Both the position numbers and the translations under genes were made by a program. Of a DNA stretch of 64,000 bases, positions 47,064 through 56,277 are shown piece by piece; the stretch's first letter is position 1; every line of letters starts with the position of its first letter. The notes beneath the pieces are model-generated. The model did not search any database and had not been told where the DNA came from. It was given only the letters and a program-made list of their open reading frames with translations. The DNA is from Candidatus Leptofilum gracile (lineage in GTDB: Bacteria; Chloroflexota; Anaerolineae; Promineifilales; Promineifilaceae), in NCBI GenBank assembly GCA_016713825.1, contig JADJOJ010000009.1:1-64000 (forward strand), read 5' to 3'.

Positions 47064-48230
47064 TTAATTGGGTTGGATGGTGTTGGGGACGATGAAATCG
47101 GCCGTTTTGATGGTGGGGTGGTCGGCCAGCAGGTGGTGGATTTGGGCCAGGTGTTCGGCGGTAAGCTGGTTTTGCTGATCTTGCTTCAGGTGGGTGCGGG
47201 CCAGGCTGGAGCCTTGCTGCGAATCCCGCTCAAACGCCTTCACACCCAGGGCGAGGCGTTCTGGCGTGATCGGCAGGCCGCAATATTCAAACAGGGCGCG
47301 TACGATTGGCTCTGGCTGGCGAATCATCTCCTCGTAGCGGACGGCACACATGGGCACGCCCGCCGCGTGCTGCTCCAGATAGGATTGCAAGCCAGACAGC
47401 CAGCCCAGCATGTTCATCTCTACTTCAGACAGGCTGCCCTGGCTGGCGCGATCGGCATACTGGGCGAGGAGGGGCAAAAATTTGGTGCGCTGGTGCAGGG
47501 CGGCGGCATCCAGCGCTTCGTGGCCCGCTTCTACCGCCTTAAAGGCGCGGGCGATGGAGCGGGCCTGGTCTTCGGCATTGCGGTAGAGGAAGATATGTTT
47601 GGCATAGGGCGCAGCCTGGTGCAGCAGATCGATCAGCACCGTGGAGAAGCTGCGGAATTTGATGACGTACGCCTGGGGATTGATATGGGGGGTGGGGCGA
47701 CATTGCACCTGGATGATGGCGTCGATCAGGCGAATAATTTCGGCATCGTTACGGCCGTCTCGCTCACGCTGCATTACCAGTTCCGTAAACGCGTCGGGTT
47801 CCGACAAACTGAGGATGTCTGGCTGGTTGTTGAACACGTTGCTGAGCAGGGTAGAGCCGCAGCGCCCCACCGAATGAATGAGGATGAGCTGCTTGTTGGG
47901 TTGGCGCATCCTCTCGGCCAGCTGGAAGAAGCTGTGGTAGCCGACGCTGTAGAGGCGGGTGGCGTTTTCATATTGCGCCTGGTAGAGAAACGGCCGTTCC
48001 GCTAAATCTACATCTGGCGGGGTTTCTACAAAAATGGCTTCACGGCTGAACCGGTTTAGCGCGTACAGCGAAACGTTCGGATTTTCAGCCAGCATCTCCA
48101 GCGACACCGTGCCGTCGCGCGATAGGTCAAAATCCTGGAAGCCGACAAAGCCAGTTGGTTTTTTGCGAATCTTCTGGTTGATGCGGAAGACCCGCGCTTT
48201 GGTGCTGAATCTGCGTAAAAATTGTTTCAT
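47064..48230 (-). CDS. Sulfotransferase family protein
   Basis: 388 residues from ATG 48230. The 5'-phosphosulfate-binding loop is LILIHSVGRCGSTLLSNVFN (about 110-129), followed by DILSLSEPDAFTELVMQR. The 3'-phosphate region is probably HIFLYRNAEDQARSIARAF. These are features of PAPS-dependent sulfotransferases. The first 60 residues are basic. The acceptor is unknown. Confidence 0.8.
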   Translation of the reverse strand: MKQFLRRFSTKARVFRINQKIRKKPTGFVGFQDFDLSRDGTVSLEMLAENPNVSLYALNRFSREAIFVETPPDVDLAERPFLYQAQYENATRLYSVGYHSFFQLAERMRQPNKQLILIHSVGRCGSTLLSNVFNNQPDILSLSEPDAFTELVMQRERDGRNDAEIIRLIDAIIQVQCRPTPHINPQAYVIKFRSFSTVLIDLLHQAAPYAKHIFLYRNAEDQARSIARAFKAVEAGHEALDAAALHQRTKFLPLLAQYADRASQGSLSEVEMNMLGWLSGLQSYLEQHAAGVPMCAVRYEEMIRQPEPIVRALFEYCGLPITPERLALGVKAFERDSQQGSSLARTHLKQDQQNQLTAEHLAQIHHLLADHPTIKTADFIVPNTIQPN

Positions 48231-48322
48231 GTGCCTTTGTGAACCAGCGGGTGTAGGCAGCGGCCCGCTGCCTGCATTGGTCTGTTTGCCCCAATTATCT
48301 GGCCACTGCCTGACAACGGGTC

Positions 48323-48730
48323 TTAAAAGCCGGGCCGCCACCGCTTGTGCTCTACCAACATGCAGGCATCTTGCACCACATCTAACCCGGCGGCGCGGGC
48401 CTGGGCAGCGGCCGTTTCGTGAGCAATGCCCAACTGCATCCAGACCGCTTTGGCGCCTATTTCAATTGCTTCTGCCACAAATGGCGGCACGTTTTCGCTG
48501 CGCTGGAAGATGAGCACCAGATCGACTGGTTCGGTGATGGCGCTGAGGGTGGGAACGGCCGTTTCGCCCAGCGCCTCGTCCAAATTTGGATTCACGGGAA
48601 TGATCCGGTAGCCCTCACCTTGCAGGTACGCGGGCACGTAGTAACCTGCTTTGCCCGGCTTGGATGAAAAGCCTACGACGGCAATTGTTTTGGCTTCGGC
48701 CATTACTTTCTCGATGGGTTGATCGGTCAT
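48323..48730 (-). CDS. CoA-binding domain protein
   Basis: 135 residues. TIAVVGFSSKPGKAGYYVPA (Rossmann glycine loop), GYRIIPVNPNLDEALGETAV, DLVLIFQRSENVPPFVAEAI and KAVWMQLGIAHETAAAQARA are the expected order of a stand-alone CoA_binding (succinyl-CoA-ligase-like) domain, ending DACMLVEHKR. Proteins of this YccU-like group bind CoA or nucleotides; function unknown. The ETAV is palindrome-derived. Confidence 0.9.
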   Translation of the reverse strand: MTDQPIEKVMAEAKTIAVVGFSSKPGKAGYYVPAYLQGEGYRIIPVNPNLDEALGETAVPTLSAITEPVDLVLIFQRSENVPPFVAEAIEIGAKAVWMQLGIAHETAAAQARAAGLDVVQDACMLVEHKRWRPGF

Positions 48731-48884
48731 CGGTTGTTTACTCTCTTTTGTGTATGATTTGTTACCCCAACCCAGCATCTCATGGCATAATGGGGCGGAA
48801 TTTGGCTTGATTTTACCGCAAAATGGTGCGAATCTAGGCAAACGACTGTACAGCCTGCACGTTCAACATTGTGGAGACCGCTGA

Positions 48885-50012
48885 ATGAAAGCTGATGTAG
48901 CCCTCGATTTAAGTGACTACACTTTCACCCCTGATCTGGCCCAGGCGGGCACCTTGCCTGCCCGTTGGTACACCAATCCTGCTTTTTTGACGTTGGAAAC
49001 TGAACAAATTTTTGCCAAGACATGGCAGCCCGTCGGCCGCACCGAGATGGTTTTGCGGCCCGGTGACTTTTTCACCTGCGAATTGGCCGGGGAACCGTTG
49101 GTGATTACGCGAGACAAAAGCGGGGCTTTGCGCGGTTTTTACAACGTGTGCCGCCATCGGGCAGGGCCGGTGGCCAGCGGCAAGGGAAACCGGCAAAGTT
49201 TGCAGTGCCGCTATCATGGCTGGACGTATGGCTTAGACGGCCGTCTCCGCAATGCCCCTGAATTTGACGGGGTGGCGAACTGGCGTAAGGAGGAGGTGTG
49301 TTTAACGGCCGTTCGTGTTGCCGCCTGGGGTCCCTTCATCATGGCCTGCCTGGATGAGGCTGCCCCCCCGCTAGAAAGCATCCTGGGCAACATCGAGCGC
49401 GAAGTAGCCGCTAAAAAGATTCCCATGGCCAGCATGAGCCTCATCGAGCGGCGCGATTACCTCATCAACTGTAACTGGAAGGTATACATCGACAATTATC
49501 TGGAAGGCTACCACATCCCCATCGCCCACCCCGGCCTCTTCCGCGAAATTGATTACGACCAGTACCGCGTGGAAACGTTCCCCACCTATTCCAAGCAGTA
49601 CGCCCCCATGCGCCCCGCCAGCGACGTAGATGCGCTGGATCGGGATCGCCGCTTTTTGCGCACCGAAGCGGAAGAGGAAGCGCTGTACTACTGGGTTTTC
49701 CCCAACTTCATGCTCAACTTCTACCCCGACAACCTGCAAATCAACATCATTTTGCCGCTGGGGCATAACAAAACGCTGACCATTTTTGAGTGGTACTTCG
49801 AGCAGCCAGGCACCGGCGGCGGGTGGGAAAGTATGCAAAATTCCATTGCCTTTAGCGATCAGGTGCAGCAAGAAGATATCGTGATTTGCGAAACGGTGCA
49901 GAACGGTTTACAGTCGAGGTCCTATGATATCGGCCGTTTTTCCGTACAGCGCGAAAATGGTGTGCATCACTTTCATTCCTTGGTTTACCAATACCTGTCT
50001 AAAACTATTTAA
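48885..50012 (+). CDS. Rieske non-heme iron ring-hydroxylating oxygenase, alpha subunit
   Basis: 375 residues. The Rieske cluster is CRHRAGPVA with CRYHGWTYGL (C-x-H near 89-91, C-x2-H near 108-111). The mononuclear iron site has NCNWKVYIDNYLEGYHIPIA (about 196-215). The size and the lack of a beta-subunit gene nearby fit the choline monooxygenase/GbcA-like or carnitine/phenylpropionate-type alpha subunits. An electron-transfer reductase is not in the window. SD GGAGACC before ATG 48885. Confidence 0.88.
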   Translation: MKADVALDLSDYTFTPDLAQAGTLPARWYTNPAFLTLETEQIFAKTWQPVGRTEMVLRPGDFFTCELAGEPLVITRDKSGALRGFYNVCRHRAGPVASGKGNRQSLQCRYHGWTYGLDGRLRNAPEFDGVANWRKEEVCLTAVRVAAWGPFIMACLDEAAPPLESILGNIEREVAAKKIPMASMSLIERRDYLINCNWKVYIDNYLEGYHIPIAHPGLFREIDYDQYRVETFPTYSKQYAPMRPASDVDALDRDRRFLRTEAEEEALYYWVFPNFMLNFYPDNLQINIILPLGHNKTLTIFEWYFEQPGTGGGWESMQNSIAFSDQVQQEDIVICETVQNGLQSRSYDIGRFSVQRENGVHHFHSLVYQYLSKTI

Positions 50013-50213
50013 GGAGGTGAGGTCCTGCCCAACTGATTAATGCAAACTTGCCCAAAACGTAAACAGTAAACCCTGATTGGTAGCTGGTAAAAATTGTTCA
50101 TCAGGCAAAACCCGGGGCAACCCGTTTGCCGAACACCGTTTACAACCTACCGATCACCCAAAACCGATTCTTATACCCGATTCAACCAAATATTTTCCTG
50201 GAGGAGAAACCTA
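50013..50213. other. Gap before the amino acid ABC operon
   Basis: No gene. GGCAAA and TTTGCC arms at about 50103-50132 may form a small hairpin. A good ribosome site GGAGGAG ends the gap. Confidence 0.4.
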
Positions 50214-51068
50214 TGAAGAAGTTACTGGCAATTCCTTTCCTGTTTGTACTGCTTGGTTTGTTGTTAATCGCCTGCGGCGGCAGCAGCGCCGATGACCTGT
50301 TGGGCGATATCGAAGAGCGCGGCACCATTCGCGTCTCCACCGATGCCAACTATGCCCCCCAATCTTACCTGGATGAGGATGGCAACTTTGTTGGCTTCGA
50401 TATTGACGTGGCCACCGAGATTGCCGAGCGGCTGGGCGTTGAGGTCGAATTTGTGACCCCCGACTGGGACGTGATCACCGCTGGCAACTGGGGTGGCCAA
50501 TGGGATATGAGCGTTGGCTCTATGACCGTCACCACAGATCGGCAAGAAGTGCTGGATTTTGCCGATCCCGCTTACTACTACACGCCCGCCCAATTTGCCG
50601 CGTCTGAAGCGTCTGGCATCACTAGCCTGGATCAAATCAATGGCGAATCGGTGTGTGGGTCTCTCTACCACCTACGAGACATGGCTCAGCGGGGATACTG
50701 CCGCCCTTGGCCTGCCCGATAGCAGCCTCTATGCCGACCCGCCGTCTGACATCACCATCGTGCCGCTGCAAACAGACAACGACTGCTTCCAGTCCATTCA
50801 AGCAGGGCGCGATGAGTTTAGTGTCTTTCTCACCTCCAACACGGTGGTACAGGCTGCCATCAATGGCGACGTGGCTGTGGTGCGCGTTGGCTCCCCTGTC
50901 TTCTCAGAAAATCTGGCCGTGGCCTTTGACAAAAGCGGCGAACTAGACAACAGTTCCCTGGTCAACCGCGTCAGTGAGATCATTGCCGAAATGCATGAAG
51001 ACGGCACGCTCGGCGAACTCTCGATGAAATGGTTTAGCGAAGATTTAACCATGGACCCAACCCAATAA
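50214..51068 (+). pseudogene. Amino acid ABC transporter binding lipoprotein, one frameshift
   Basis: From ATG 50214 (GGAGGAGAAACC upstream) a signal peptide with lipobox LLIAC, then IEERGTIRVSTDANYAPQSY, GNFVGFDIDVATEIAERLGV and MSVGSMTVTTDRQEVLDFAD, typical family 3 solute-binding protein. At about 50655, after NGESVC, the frame changes; the continuation is VGLSTTYETWLSGDTAALGL to the stop at 51068. Restoring GTGTGTGTGGG from GTGTGTGGG repairs it, so a two-base loss in a GT run is the likely cause. The transporter's permease and ATPase genes are intact. Confidence 0.8.
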
Positions 51069-51077
51069 GATTTTTAG

Positions 51078-51143
51078 CACAGAGGGCACAGAGTCATTGG
51101 TTATTTATGTCGGTATCTTTGTGTCCTCTGTAGTTTTTTAGGA
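51078..51143. repeat. Hairpin of CACAGAG units
   Basis: AGCACAGAGGGCACAGAG is mirrored by CTTTGTGTCCTCTGTAG before a T run. It may act as a partial terminator between binding-protein and permease genes. Confidence 0.6.
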
Positions 51144-51150
51144 GAATGTG

Positions 51151-52002
51151 ATGCGCAACACCGCCGATTTTCCCGACGCCACCAATCAGGTTCGCATTAT
51201 TCAGGAACTGCGCCGCCAGAAGCTGCTGCGCTTTCGTTTGGGGGTTAATACTTCGTACGTTGTGCTGATGGCTTTGCTGGTTTTGGCCTTTAGCGGCGTG
51301 GAGTTTACCTTTTTTGGCATTGAGTTTTCCACGGTTTCCCTGGATTGGGATTTTATTTGGGAGCGAATGCCGTTTATTTTTGGCGGTGTAGGGCTCACCA
51401 TTTTGCTTTCGGTTTTGTCGATTGTGTTGGCTTCGGTGCTGGCCTTGCTGGGGGCTTTGGGGCGATTGTCCAAATCGCCCCCGGCGTATGCTTTGGCGAC
51501 TTTTTACATTTCGCTGATCCGGGGGACGCCGCTGCTGCTGCAAATTTACTTTTTTCTTTTAGGGCTGCCCCAGTTTGGCATTGTGCTCACCGGGTTGACG
51601 GCGGGCGTGTTGGCGCTGGGCCTGAACTATGGCGCGTACATGACCGAAATTATGCGAGCTGGTATTCAATCTGTGGGGGTGGGGCAGCGGGAGGCGGCGC
51701 TGGCCATTGGCATGACGCAGCAGCAGATTATGCGGCGCGTTGTGCTGCCGCAGGCGTTCCGCATGGTGATTCCGCCCATTGGCAACCAGTTTATTGCCAT
51801 GCTCAAGGACACCTCGCTGATTGCCATTACCGGTTTTGTGTGGGAGATTTTGTGGCGGGCGCAAAAGGTGGGGCGGGCTAATTTCCGTAATTTTGAGGCG
51901 TTGTTGATTGCGGCCGTTTTCTATTGGATCATCACTATTTTGTTCTCAGCGGTTCAATCCCGCCTGGAAGCGCACATGGCGCGTGGGGAGCGGACACTAT
52001 GA
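51151..52002 (+). CDS. Amino acid ABC transporter permease
   Basis: 283 residues from ATG 51151 (TTAGGAGAATGTG upstream). After a cytoplasmic N-terminus and first helix come the HisM/GlnP-type core: GLTILLSVLSIVLASVLALL, SLIRGTPLLLQIYFFLLGLP and the EAA loop REAALAIGMTQQQIMRRVVL (E-A-A-x3-G). The last helices follow LIAITGFVWEILWRAQK. It is the membrane half of a polar amino acid importer. Its stop overlaps the ATPase start by 4 nt (ATGA). Confidence 0.92.
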   Translation: MRNTADFPDATNQVRIIQELRRQKLLRFRLGVNTSYVVLMALLVLAFSGVEFTFFGIEFSTVSLDWDFIWERMPFIFGGVGLTILLSVLSIVLASVLALLGALGRLSKSPPAYALATFYISLIRGTPLLLQIYFFLLGLPQFGIVLTGLTAGVLALGLNYGAYMTEIMRAGIQSVGVGQREAALAIGMTQQQIMRRVVLPQAFRMVIPPIGNQFIAMLKDTSLIAITGFVWEILWRAQKVGRANFRNFEALLIAAVFYWIITILFSAVQSRLEAHMARGERTL

Positions 52003-52751
52003 GTGCGATTGTGCGTATTGCCAACCTGAACAAGCATTTTGACCAAATTCACGTGCTCAAGGATATCTCTTTTGAGGTGGCTCCGGCCGAGGTGATTTGC
52101 ATCATTGGGCGGAGCGGATCGGGCAAGAGCACGCTGCTGCGCTGCGTAAACTTTTTGGAGCAGCCGGAATTTGGCACGGTGGAGGTGGATGGCGTGCAGG
52201 TGGTGGCTGGCGGCAAGGGGCGCGATCATCAGCAGCAAATTCACGCCCTGCGCTTAAAAACGGGCATGGTGTTCCAATCGTTTAATCTGTTTGCCCACAT
52301 GACGGCGCTGCAAAATGTGATTGAAGGGCCGGTAACGGTGAAGGGCATGCCCAAAAAAGAGGCGATTGAACTGGGGATGCACAATCTGGAAAAGGTGGGG
52401 CTGGCGGCCAAGCGGGACCAGTTTCCCTCGCGGTTGTCTGGGGGGCAGCAGCAGCGGGTGGCCATTGCCCGCGCCCTGGCGATGGAGCCGAAGGTGATGC
52501 TGTTTGATGAGCCAACCTCGGCGCTGGACCCGGAGCTGATTGGCGAGGTGCTGGCGGTGATGCAAAAGCTGGTGGAAGAAGGGATGACGATGCTGACGGT
52601 GACGCACGAGATGGGTTTTGCCCGCAAGTTTGCCCACCGCATTTTGTACATGCACGACGGCCGTTTCATCGAACAAGGCTCCCCTGAACAACTTTTTAAC
52701 AACCCAGAAGATGAGCGCACCCGCGCCTTCTTGAGCCACTTATTAACATAA
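51999..52751 (+). CDS. Amino acid ABC transporter ATP-binding protein
   Basis: 250 residues. Walker A IIGRSGSGKSTLLRC, Q loop GMVFQSFNLFAHM, signature LSGGQQQRVAIARAL, Walker B VMLFDEPTSALDP and the switch His in LTVTHEMGFARKF are intact. The sequence is closest in style to GlnQ/HisP/ArtP. The partner genes upstream identify the importer; the amino acid is not predictable. Confidence 0.95.
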   Translation: MSAIVRIANLNKHFDQIHVLKDISFEVAPAEVICIIGRSGSGKSTLLRCVNFLEQPEFGTVEVDGVQVVAGGKGRDHQQQIHALRLKTGMVFQSFNLFAHMTALQNVIEGPVTVKGMPKKEAIELGMHNLEKVGLAAKRDQFPSRLSGGQQQRVAIARALAMEPKVMLFDEPTSALDPELIGEVLAVMQKLVEEGMTMLTVTHEMGFARKFAHRILYMHDGRFIEQGSPEQLFNNPEDERTRAFLSHLLT

Positions 52752-52816
52752 TGTAATTGGGTAATTAGGTAATTGGGTGATTTGCCGTTGTTCAATTACT
52801 CAATTACCCAATTACT
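52752..52816. repeat. Tandem-unit hairpin (GTAATTG family)
   Basis: GTAATTGGGTAATTAGGTAA on the left pairs with CAATTACTCAATTACCCAAT on the right. It shares units with 5555-5609 and 57719-57792. Confidence 0.8.
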
Positions 52817-52834
52817 TCCCCAACGAGGTGAATT

Positions 52835-53698
52835 TTGACCAGAAACTTTGGCAGCCAGAGCATGGTTGCGCCTTTGCAGACGGTGTTGGTGAAACGGCCG
52901 TCACCCGCCTTTGGCAACGCAGACCCGGAAAAGTGGCATTATACGGAACGGCCGTCCCTCCCTAAAGCCCAAAACGAACATGACGCCCTCGTCAACCTGC
53001 TGCACGCGGAGGGGGTTGAGGTGGTCTACCACGATGTGGAGCTGCCCGACCACGCCGACGCCATTTTTGTACACGACCCCAGCATCGTCACCAACGACGG
53101 GGCGATTATTTTGCAGATGGGCAAGGATTTGAGAAGGGGAGAAGAGGGGGGGCATACGGCCGTTTACCAAAAACTCGGCATCCCCATCCATTACCAGCTG
53201 CACGGCGACGCCTGCGCCGAGGGGGGCGATTTGCTCTGGCTAGATGAAAAAACGCTGGCGGTAGGGCAGGGGTTTCGTACCAACGCCGCCGGGCTGGCCC
53301 AACTACGCCAGGCCGTCCCCGCTGACGTAGAAATCATCCCCGTGCCGCTGCCGTATTATGAAGGAGAAGTGGCCTGCCTGCATTTGATGTCGTTCATCAG
53401 CGTGGTGGCTGAGGACGTGGCGGTGGTGTACCTGCCGCTAATGCCGGTGCCGTTTTACCAACTGCTTAAATCGCGCGGCTTTCGCCTGGTAGAAGTGCCG
53501 GAAGAAGAGTTTGGCACGATGGGACCCAACGTGCTGGCGCTGTCGCCGGGGAACTGCGTGATGCTGGATCGGAATCCGGTTACCCAACAGCGGCTGGAGG
53601 TGGCGGGCTGCCGCGTGCAAACCTATCGCGGCGATGAAATCTCGCTCAAGGCCGAAGGCGGCGCCACCTGCCTCACCCGGCCAATTTTGCGGAATTAA
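52835..53698 (+). CDS. Dimethylargininase/amidinotransferase-fold hydrolase
   Basis: 287 residues. The start is probably TTG 52835 (GAGGTGAAT upstream). ADAIFVHDPSIVTNDGAIIL holds the substrate-binding Asp/Glu region. The catalytic His is in VACLHLMSFI and the catalytic Cys in GGATCLTRPI, near the C-terminus. This is the pattern of DDAH and related arginine-modifying pentein enzymes, which release methylamines or ammonia from guanidino groups. An insert with two palindrome-derived HTAV-type residues sits at about 105-112. Confidence 0.85.
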   Translation: MTRNFGSQSMVAPLQTVLVKRPSPAFGNADPEKWHYTERPSLPKAQNEHDALVNLLHAEGVEVVYHDVELPDHADAIFVHDPSIVTNDGAIILQMGKDLRRGEEGGHTAVYQKLGIPIHYQLHGDACAEGGDLLWLDEKTLAVGQGFRTNAAGLAQLRQAVPADVEIIPVPLPYYEGEVACLHLMSFISVVAEDVAVVYLPLMPVPFYQLLKSRGFRLVEVPEEEFGTMGPNVLALSPGNCVMLDRNPVTQQRLEVAGCRVQTYRGDEISLKAEGGATCLTRPILRN

Positions 53699-53705
53699 TT
53701 AATAA

Positions 53706-53756
53706 GACGCAGCTTTACCTGATCGAAAAATCTGGACAATCAGGTAAATCTGCGTC
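53706..53756. terminator. Long hairpin between convergent genes
   Basis: GACGCAGCTTTACCTGAT (53706-53723) pairs with ATCAGGTAAATCTGCGTC (53739-53756) at 17 of 18 positions around a 15-nt loop. It separates the hydrolase from the convergent dioxygenase gene and is likely bidirectional. Confidence 0.7.
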
Positions 53757-53825
53757 CCATTTTCTGTTCGCTATGAACCACAGTGGGCACAGGCGGACAA
53801 ATCTCTTTTCTCTCTGTGACCAATG

Positions 53826-54476
53826 TCAAAATTCCAAATCCAGAATGATGTCGCGCTGGCCGGTTTGGATGCCGTCTTCGCCGGGGGTGAGGGTGATGAT
53901 GAGCGGGTCGGGCTGGCGGCTGTTATCGCTGGCAAAGTAGAACTGACTGGTGATGAGCGTTTCGCCATTTAGCTTTACTTTGAAGTGGATGTGGCGGGGG
54001 CGGGGTTCGTACTCGCCGGGAAAAATGGTGCGGAAGCTGTATGCGCCGTTTTCATCCGTCACCGCTTCGCCGTAAAACTGAAAGTTCATGTCCCGCTGCG
54101 CGGTGCTGGGGTCGTTGGGATGCAGGTAAACGCCCTCGGCATCGGTTTGCCAAATTTCGATGGTGGCGTTGGGGATTGGACGGCCGTTTCTATCAAACAA
54201 CCTCCCGCCAAACTCAATAATCTCCCCAGCCGGTGCGCCCGCTGCGCCTGCCAAAACCGTCAGGTCGTTGTCCTGGTCGGCGGGTTTGTCCACGGGGTAG
54301 TACGGCCCTTCTTGCTGGGCGGGGGTGGTGTAGCTGACCTCGATTTGGCCGTTTTCGGTGGTGGTTGGTGGATTGGCAACGGCCGTTTCCCCACTCTCTG
54401 CCACCGCCCCACAGCCCAAAAGTAGCATCATTAGAACGGCCGTACCCAGCCCGGCCCAAAATTGCACACGTTTCAT
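53826..54476 (-). CDS. Intradiol ring-cleavage dioxygenase-like lipoprotein
   Basis: 216 residues from ATG 54476 (GGAGGCAGCAAG upstream). Lipobox LLLGC, then a Thr/Ala linker with ETAV. QQEGPYYPVDKPADQDNDLT gives the first Tyr ligand, PGEYEPRPRHIHFKVKL the second Tyr and the H-x-H pair, and GGRLFDRNGRPIPNATIEIW the conserved strand. These are all four Fe(III) ligands of catechol/protocatechuate dioxygenases, but on an exported lipoprotein, as in other secreted intradiol-like proteins. Confidence 0.85.
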   Translation of the reverse strand: MKRVQFWAGLGTAVLMMLLLGCGAVAESGETAVANPPTTTENGQIEVSYTTPAQQEGPYYPVDKPADQDNDLTVLAGAAGAPAGEIIEFGGRLFDRNGRPIPNATIEIWQTDAEGVYLHPNDPSTAQRDMNFQFYGEAVTDENGAYSFRTIFPGEYEPRPRHIHFKVKLNGETLITSQFYFASDNSRQPDPLIITLTPGEDGIQTGQRDIILDLEF

Positions 54477-54619
54477 CTTGCTGCCTCCATTGTTCAAAAT
54501 CGAGTTGTTGGCCTGAGTATACCCAGCAGTTGTTAATGGCAGATGAAGAACGGCCGTTCCCATTGAAGATAGCCTAAACTATCGCCTCATATCTCTCTGT
54601 GAACTCTGTGGCAAATTTC

Positions 54620-55333
54620 TTAAAAGATAAGGTTCAGTCCCAAAACGAGAAGGAGAACGAGCACGAGTTTGCCAAAGCGGGTCGGATCAATGCGTTTGGC
54701 CAGCCAAAGCCCCACGCCGAAGCCGATCAACAGGCCGGGCATGGCCCAGCCGGCGCTGCGCCAAAAAACGGCCGTTAAATTCCCCTCCAGCCCGTGCAGC
54801 AGCAAAACGGCCGTATTCACCACCAAAAAGTAGCCCTGCAAATTGGTGCGGAAGGCGTCTGGCGACCAGCGGCGGGCGGAGCCGTACATGGCCACCGCCG
54901 GGGCGGCGCTGTTGAGCGCCCCGGCCAGCACCCCGGCCACCGCGCCAAAGCCATACGCCCAGCCCACATGTTCCAGCGTGGGCAGCTTTGGTGCCAGCAA
55001 GCCGTACAGCGCGTAGCCCAGCACCAAAATGCCCAACGCCGTGGTCAAAACGGCCGCATCTACCCAATTGATCAGCGCCACGCCCAGCGGCACCCCCACC
55101 AGCGTCGCCAGCAGCAAATGAGCCACCGCCCGCACGTTGAATGCCTGGCGAAAGCGCAGCAAAATCAGCCCAGACAGCAGCAGCCCCACCACCGTGGAAA
55201 CCGGCGTGGCGGTGCGAATGCCCAGCAGCGGCACCAGCACCGGCATGGCGATCAGCGGCGTGCCAAAGCCAACGGCCGTTTGCGCCACCGACGCCAGGGC
55301 CACAATCCCGATGATGACTAACCAGTCAGGCAA
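54620..55333 (-). CDS. TauE/SafE-family sulfite/anion exporter
   Basis: 237 residues, about eight hydrophobic helices, TTG start with AAAAGGGG upstream. The first half has VGFGTPLIAMPVLVPLLGIR, the second AYGFGAVAGVLAGALNSAAP and LPGLLIGFGVGLWLAKRIDP, the internally duplicated pattern of the family. Members export sulfite, sulfoacetate or other anions. No sulfur-metabolism genes are near. Confidence 0.85.
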   Translation of the reverse strand: MPDWLVIIGIVALASVAQTAVGFGTPLIAMPVLVPLLGIRTATPVSTVVGLLLSGLILLRFRQAFNVRAVAHLLLATLVGVPLGVALINWVDAAVLTTALGILVLGYALYGLLAPKLPTLEHVGWAYGFGAVAGVLAGALNSAAPAVAMYGSARRWSPDAFRTNLQGYFLVVNTAVLLLHGLEGNLTAVFWRSAGWAMPGLLIGFGVGLWLAKRIDPTRFGKLVLVLLLVLGLNLIF

Positions 55334-55596
55334 AATGTGCCCCTTTTCTAAACTTGGAAAGATGAAAACAAAATGCAGCTTTTATCAGCAGATTACGCAG
55401 ATTAAGAAGATTGAAAATCTGCGTAATCTTTGATTTTTTTGGCTCTTTGGGAATTCAGGGGGTTTACAGCCCGTGATGCGTGAAACGTGAAACGTGACCA
55501 GAGAGGCATCACGTTTCACGCATCACGTTTCACGCCAGACCCCACGAAATCCTGAAGACCCATTTTTTTCAAAGCTGCGCAGCAACAAAGTTGCCA
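55334..55596. other. Intergenic, repeat-rich
   Basis: Holds an AATCTGCGTAATCTTTGAT-type element (about 55385-55440), also present near 40505 and 46350, and the tandem-unit hairpin at 55472-55535. No gene seen. Confidence 0.5.
55472..55535. repeat. Tandem-unit hairpin (GTGATGC/GTGAAAC family)
   Basis: CGTGATGCGTGAAACGTGAA with a further ACGTGA on the left; ATCACGTTTCACGCATCACG and TTTCACG on the right. Confidence 0.8.
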
Positions 55597-56097
55597 CTAC
55601 TTCAACCTTTGGAACCAGCGCGGGGAGTCTACGGCCGTTCCGCCCTGCCACAGCTGCGCCGTCATTTGCATATGCCCCAGGTGCAGCGCCGTGTGGTCGA
55701 TGACGTGCAAAATGGCCCAGCGGGTGGGCACCTGCCGGTCGCGGGCCGGGCGCACGCCGTCTAAATCTGCCTGCGTTAGATTTTGCAGAATGGTGCGGGT
55801 TTGGCTGCGCACCGCTTCGAGTTTTTGCAGGAGAACGGCCGTATCTGCCACCACCATCTCAAATTCCGCATCACGATTGCGCGTGGCGGCCAGCTGGCCC
55901 ACCACCTCGCCAATCCAAAAATGCTCTGCCCCGGCCACGTGCGTGGCCATCACCGCCAAAGAGTTCATTTCATGGCTTTCTGTTTCTTCATCAGGACGCC
56001 AATTCAGCGCCTCTTGCGGCACTGTTTGCAATATTTTGGCAATCTGTGCCCGTAAATCTTCAATCCGCTCCAGGTAAGCGGCCGTTTCCATCAACAT
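55597..56097 (-). CDS. DinB-family protein
   Basis: 166 residues from ATG 56097 (AAAGGAGAAAGCT upstream). A four-helix bundle with His in AVMATHVAGAEHFWIGEVVG and the final HVIDHTALHLGHMQMTAQLW, which supply the usual three-His metal site. DinB/YfiT proteins include bacillithiol-transferase-like enzymes and DNA-damage-inducible proteins. The substrate is not predictable. Confidence 0.85.
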   Translation of the reverse strand: MLMETAAYLERIEDLRAQIAKILQTVPQEALNWRPDEETESHEMNSLAVMATHVAGAEHFWIGEVVGQLAATRNRDAEFEMVVADTAVLLQKLEAVRSQTRTILQNLTQADLDGVRPARDRQVPTRWAILHVIDHTALHLGHMQMTAQLWQGGTAVDSPRWFQRLK

Positions 56098-56115
56098 AGC
56101 TTTCTCCTTTAACAA

Positions 56116-56159
56116 AACCTCCGGGAGGCTTCCTATACACCAAACCCCTCCCGGAGGTT
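56116..56159. other. Palindromic hairpin CCTCCGGGAGG
   Basis: AACCTCCGGGAGG (56116-56128) and CCTCCCGGAGGTT (56147-56159) are exact reverse complements and each core is itself a palindrome. It lies in the divergent gap between DinB and KamA genes, overlapping where a leader would form. Confidence 0.6.
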
Positions 56160-56277
56160 GTAAGTAAGTTCCACATTTTCATCCATCCTGACAACTTCAG
56201 CAAAAAACGGTATACTTCTGCGGCTAAAAAATGAAACCATGTTTCACAATATGAAACGCAAGAGGAGCAACCCAACA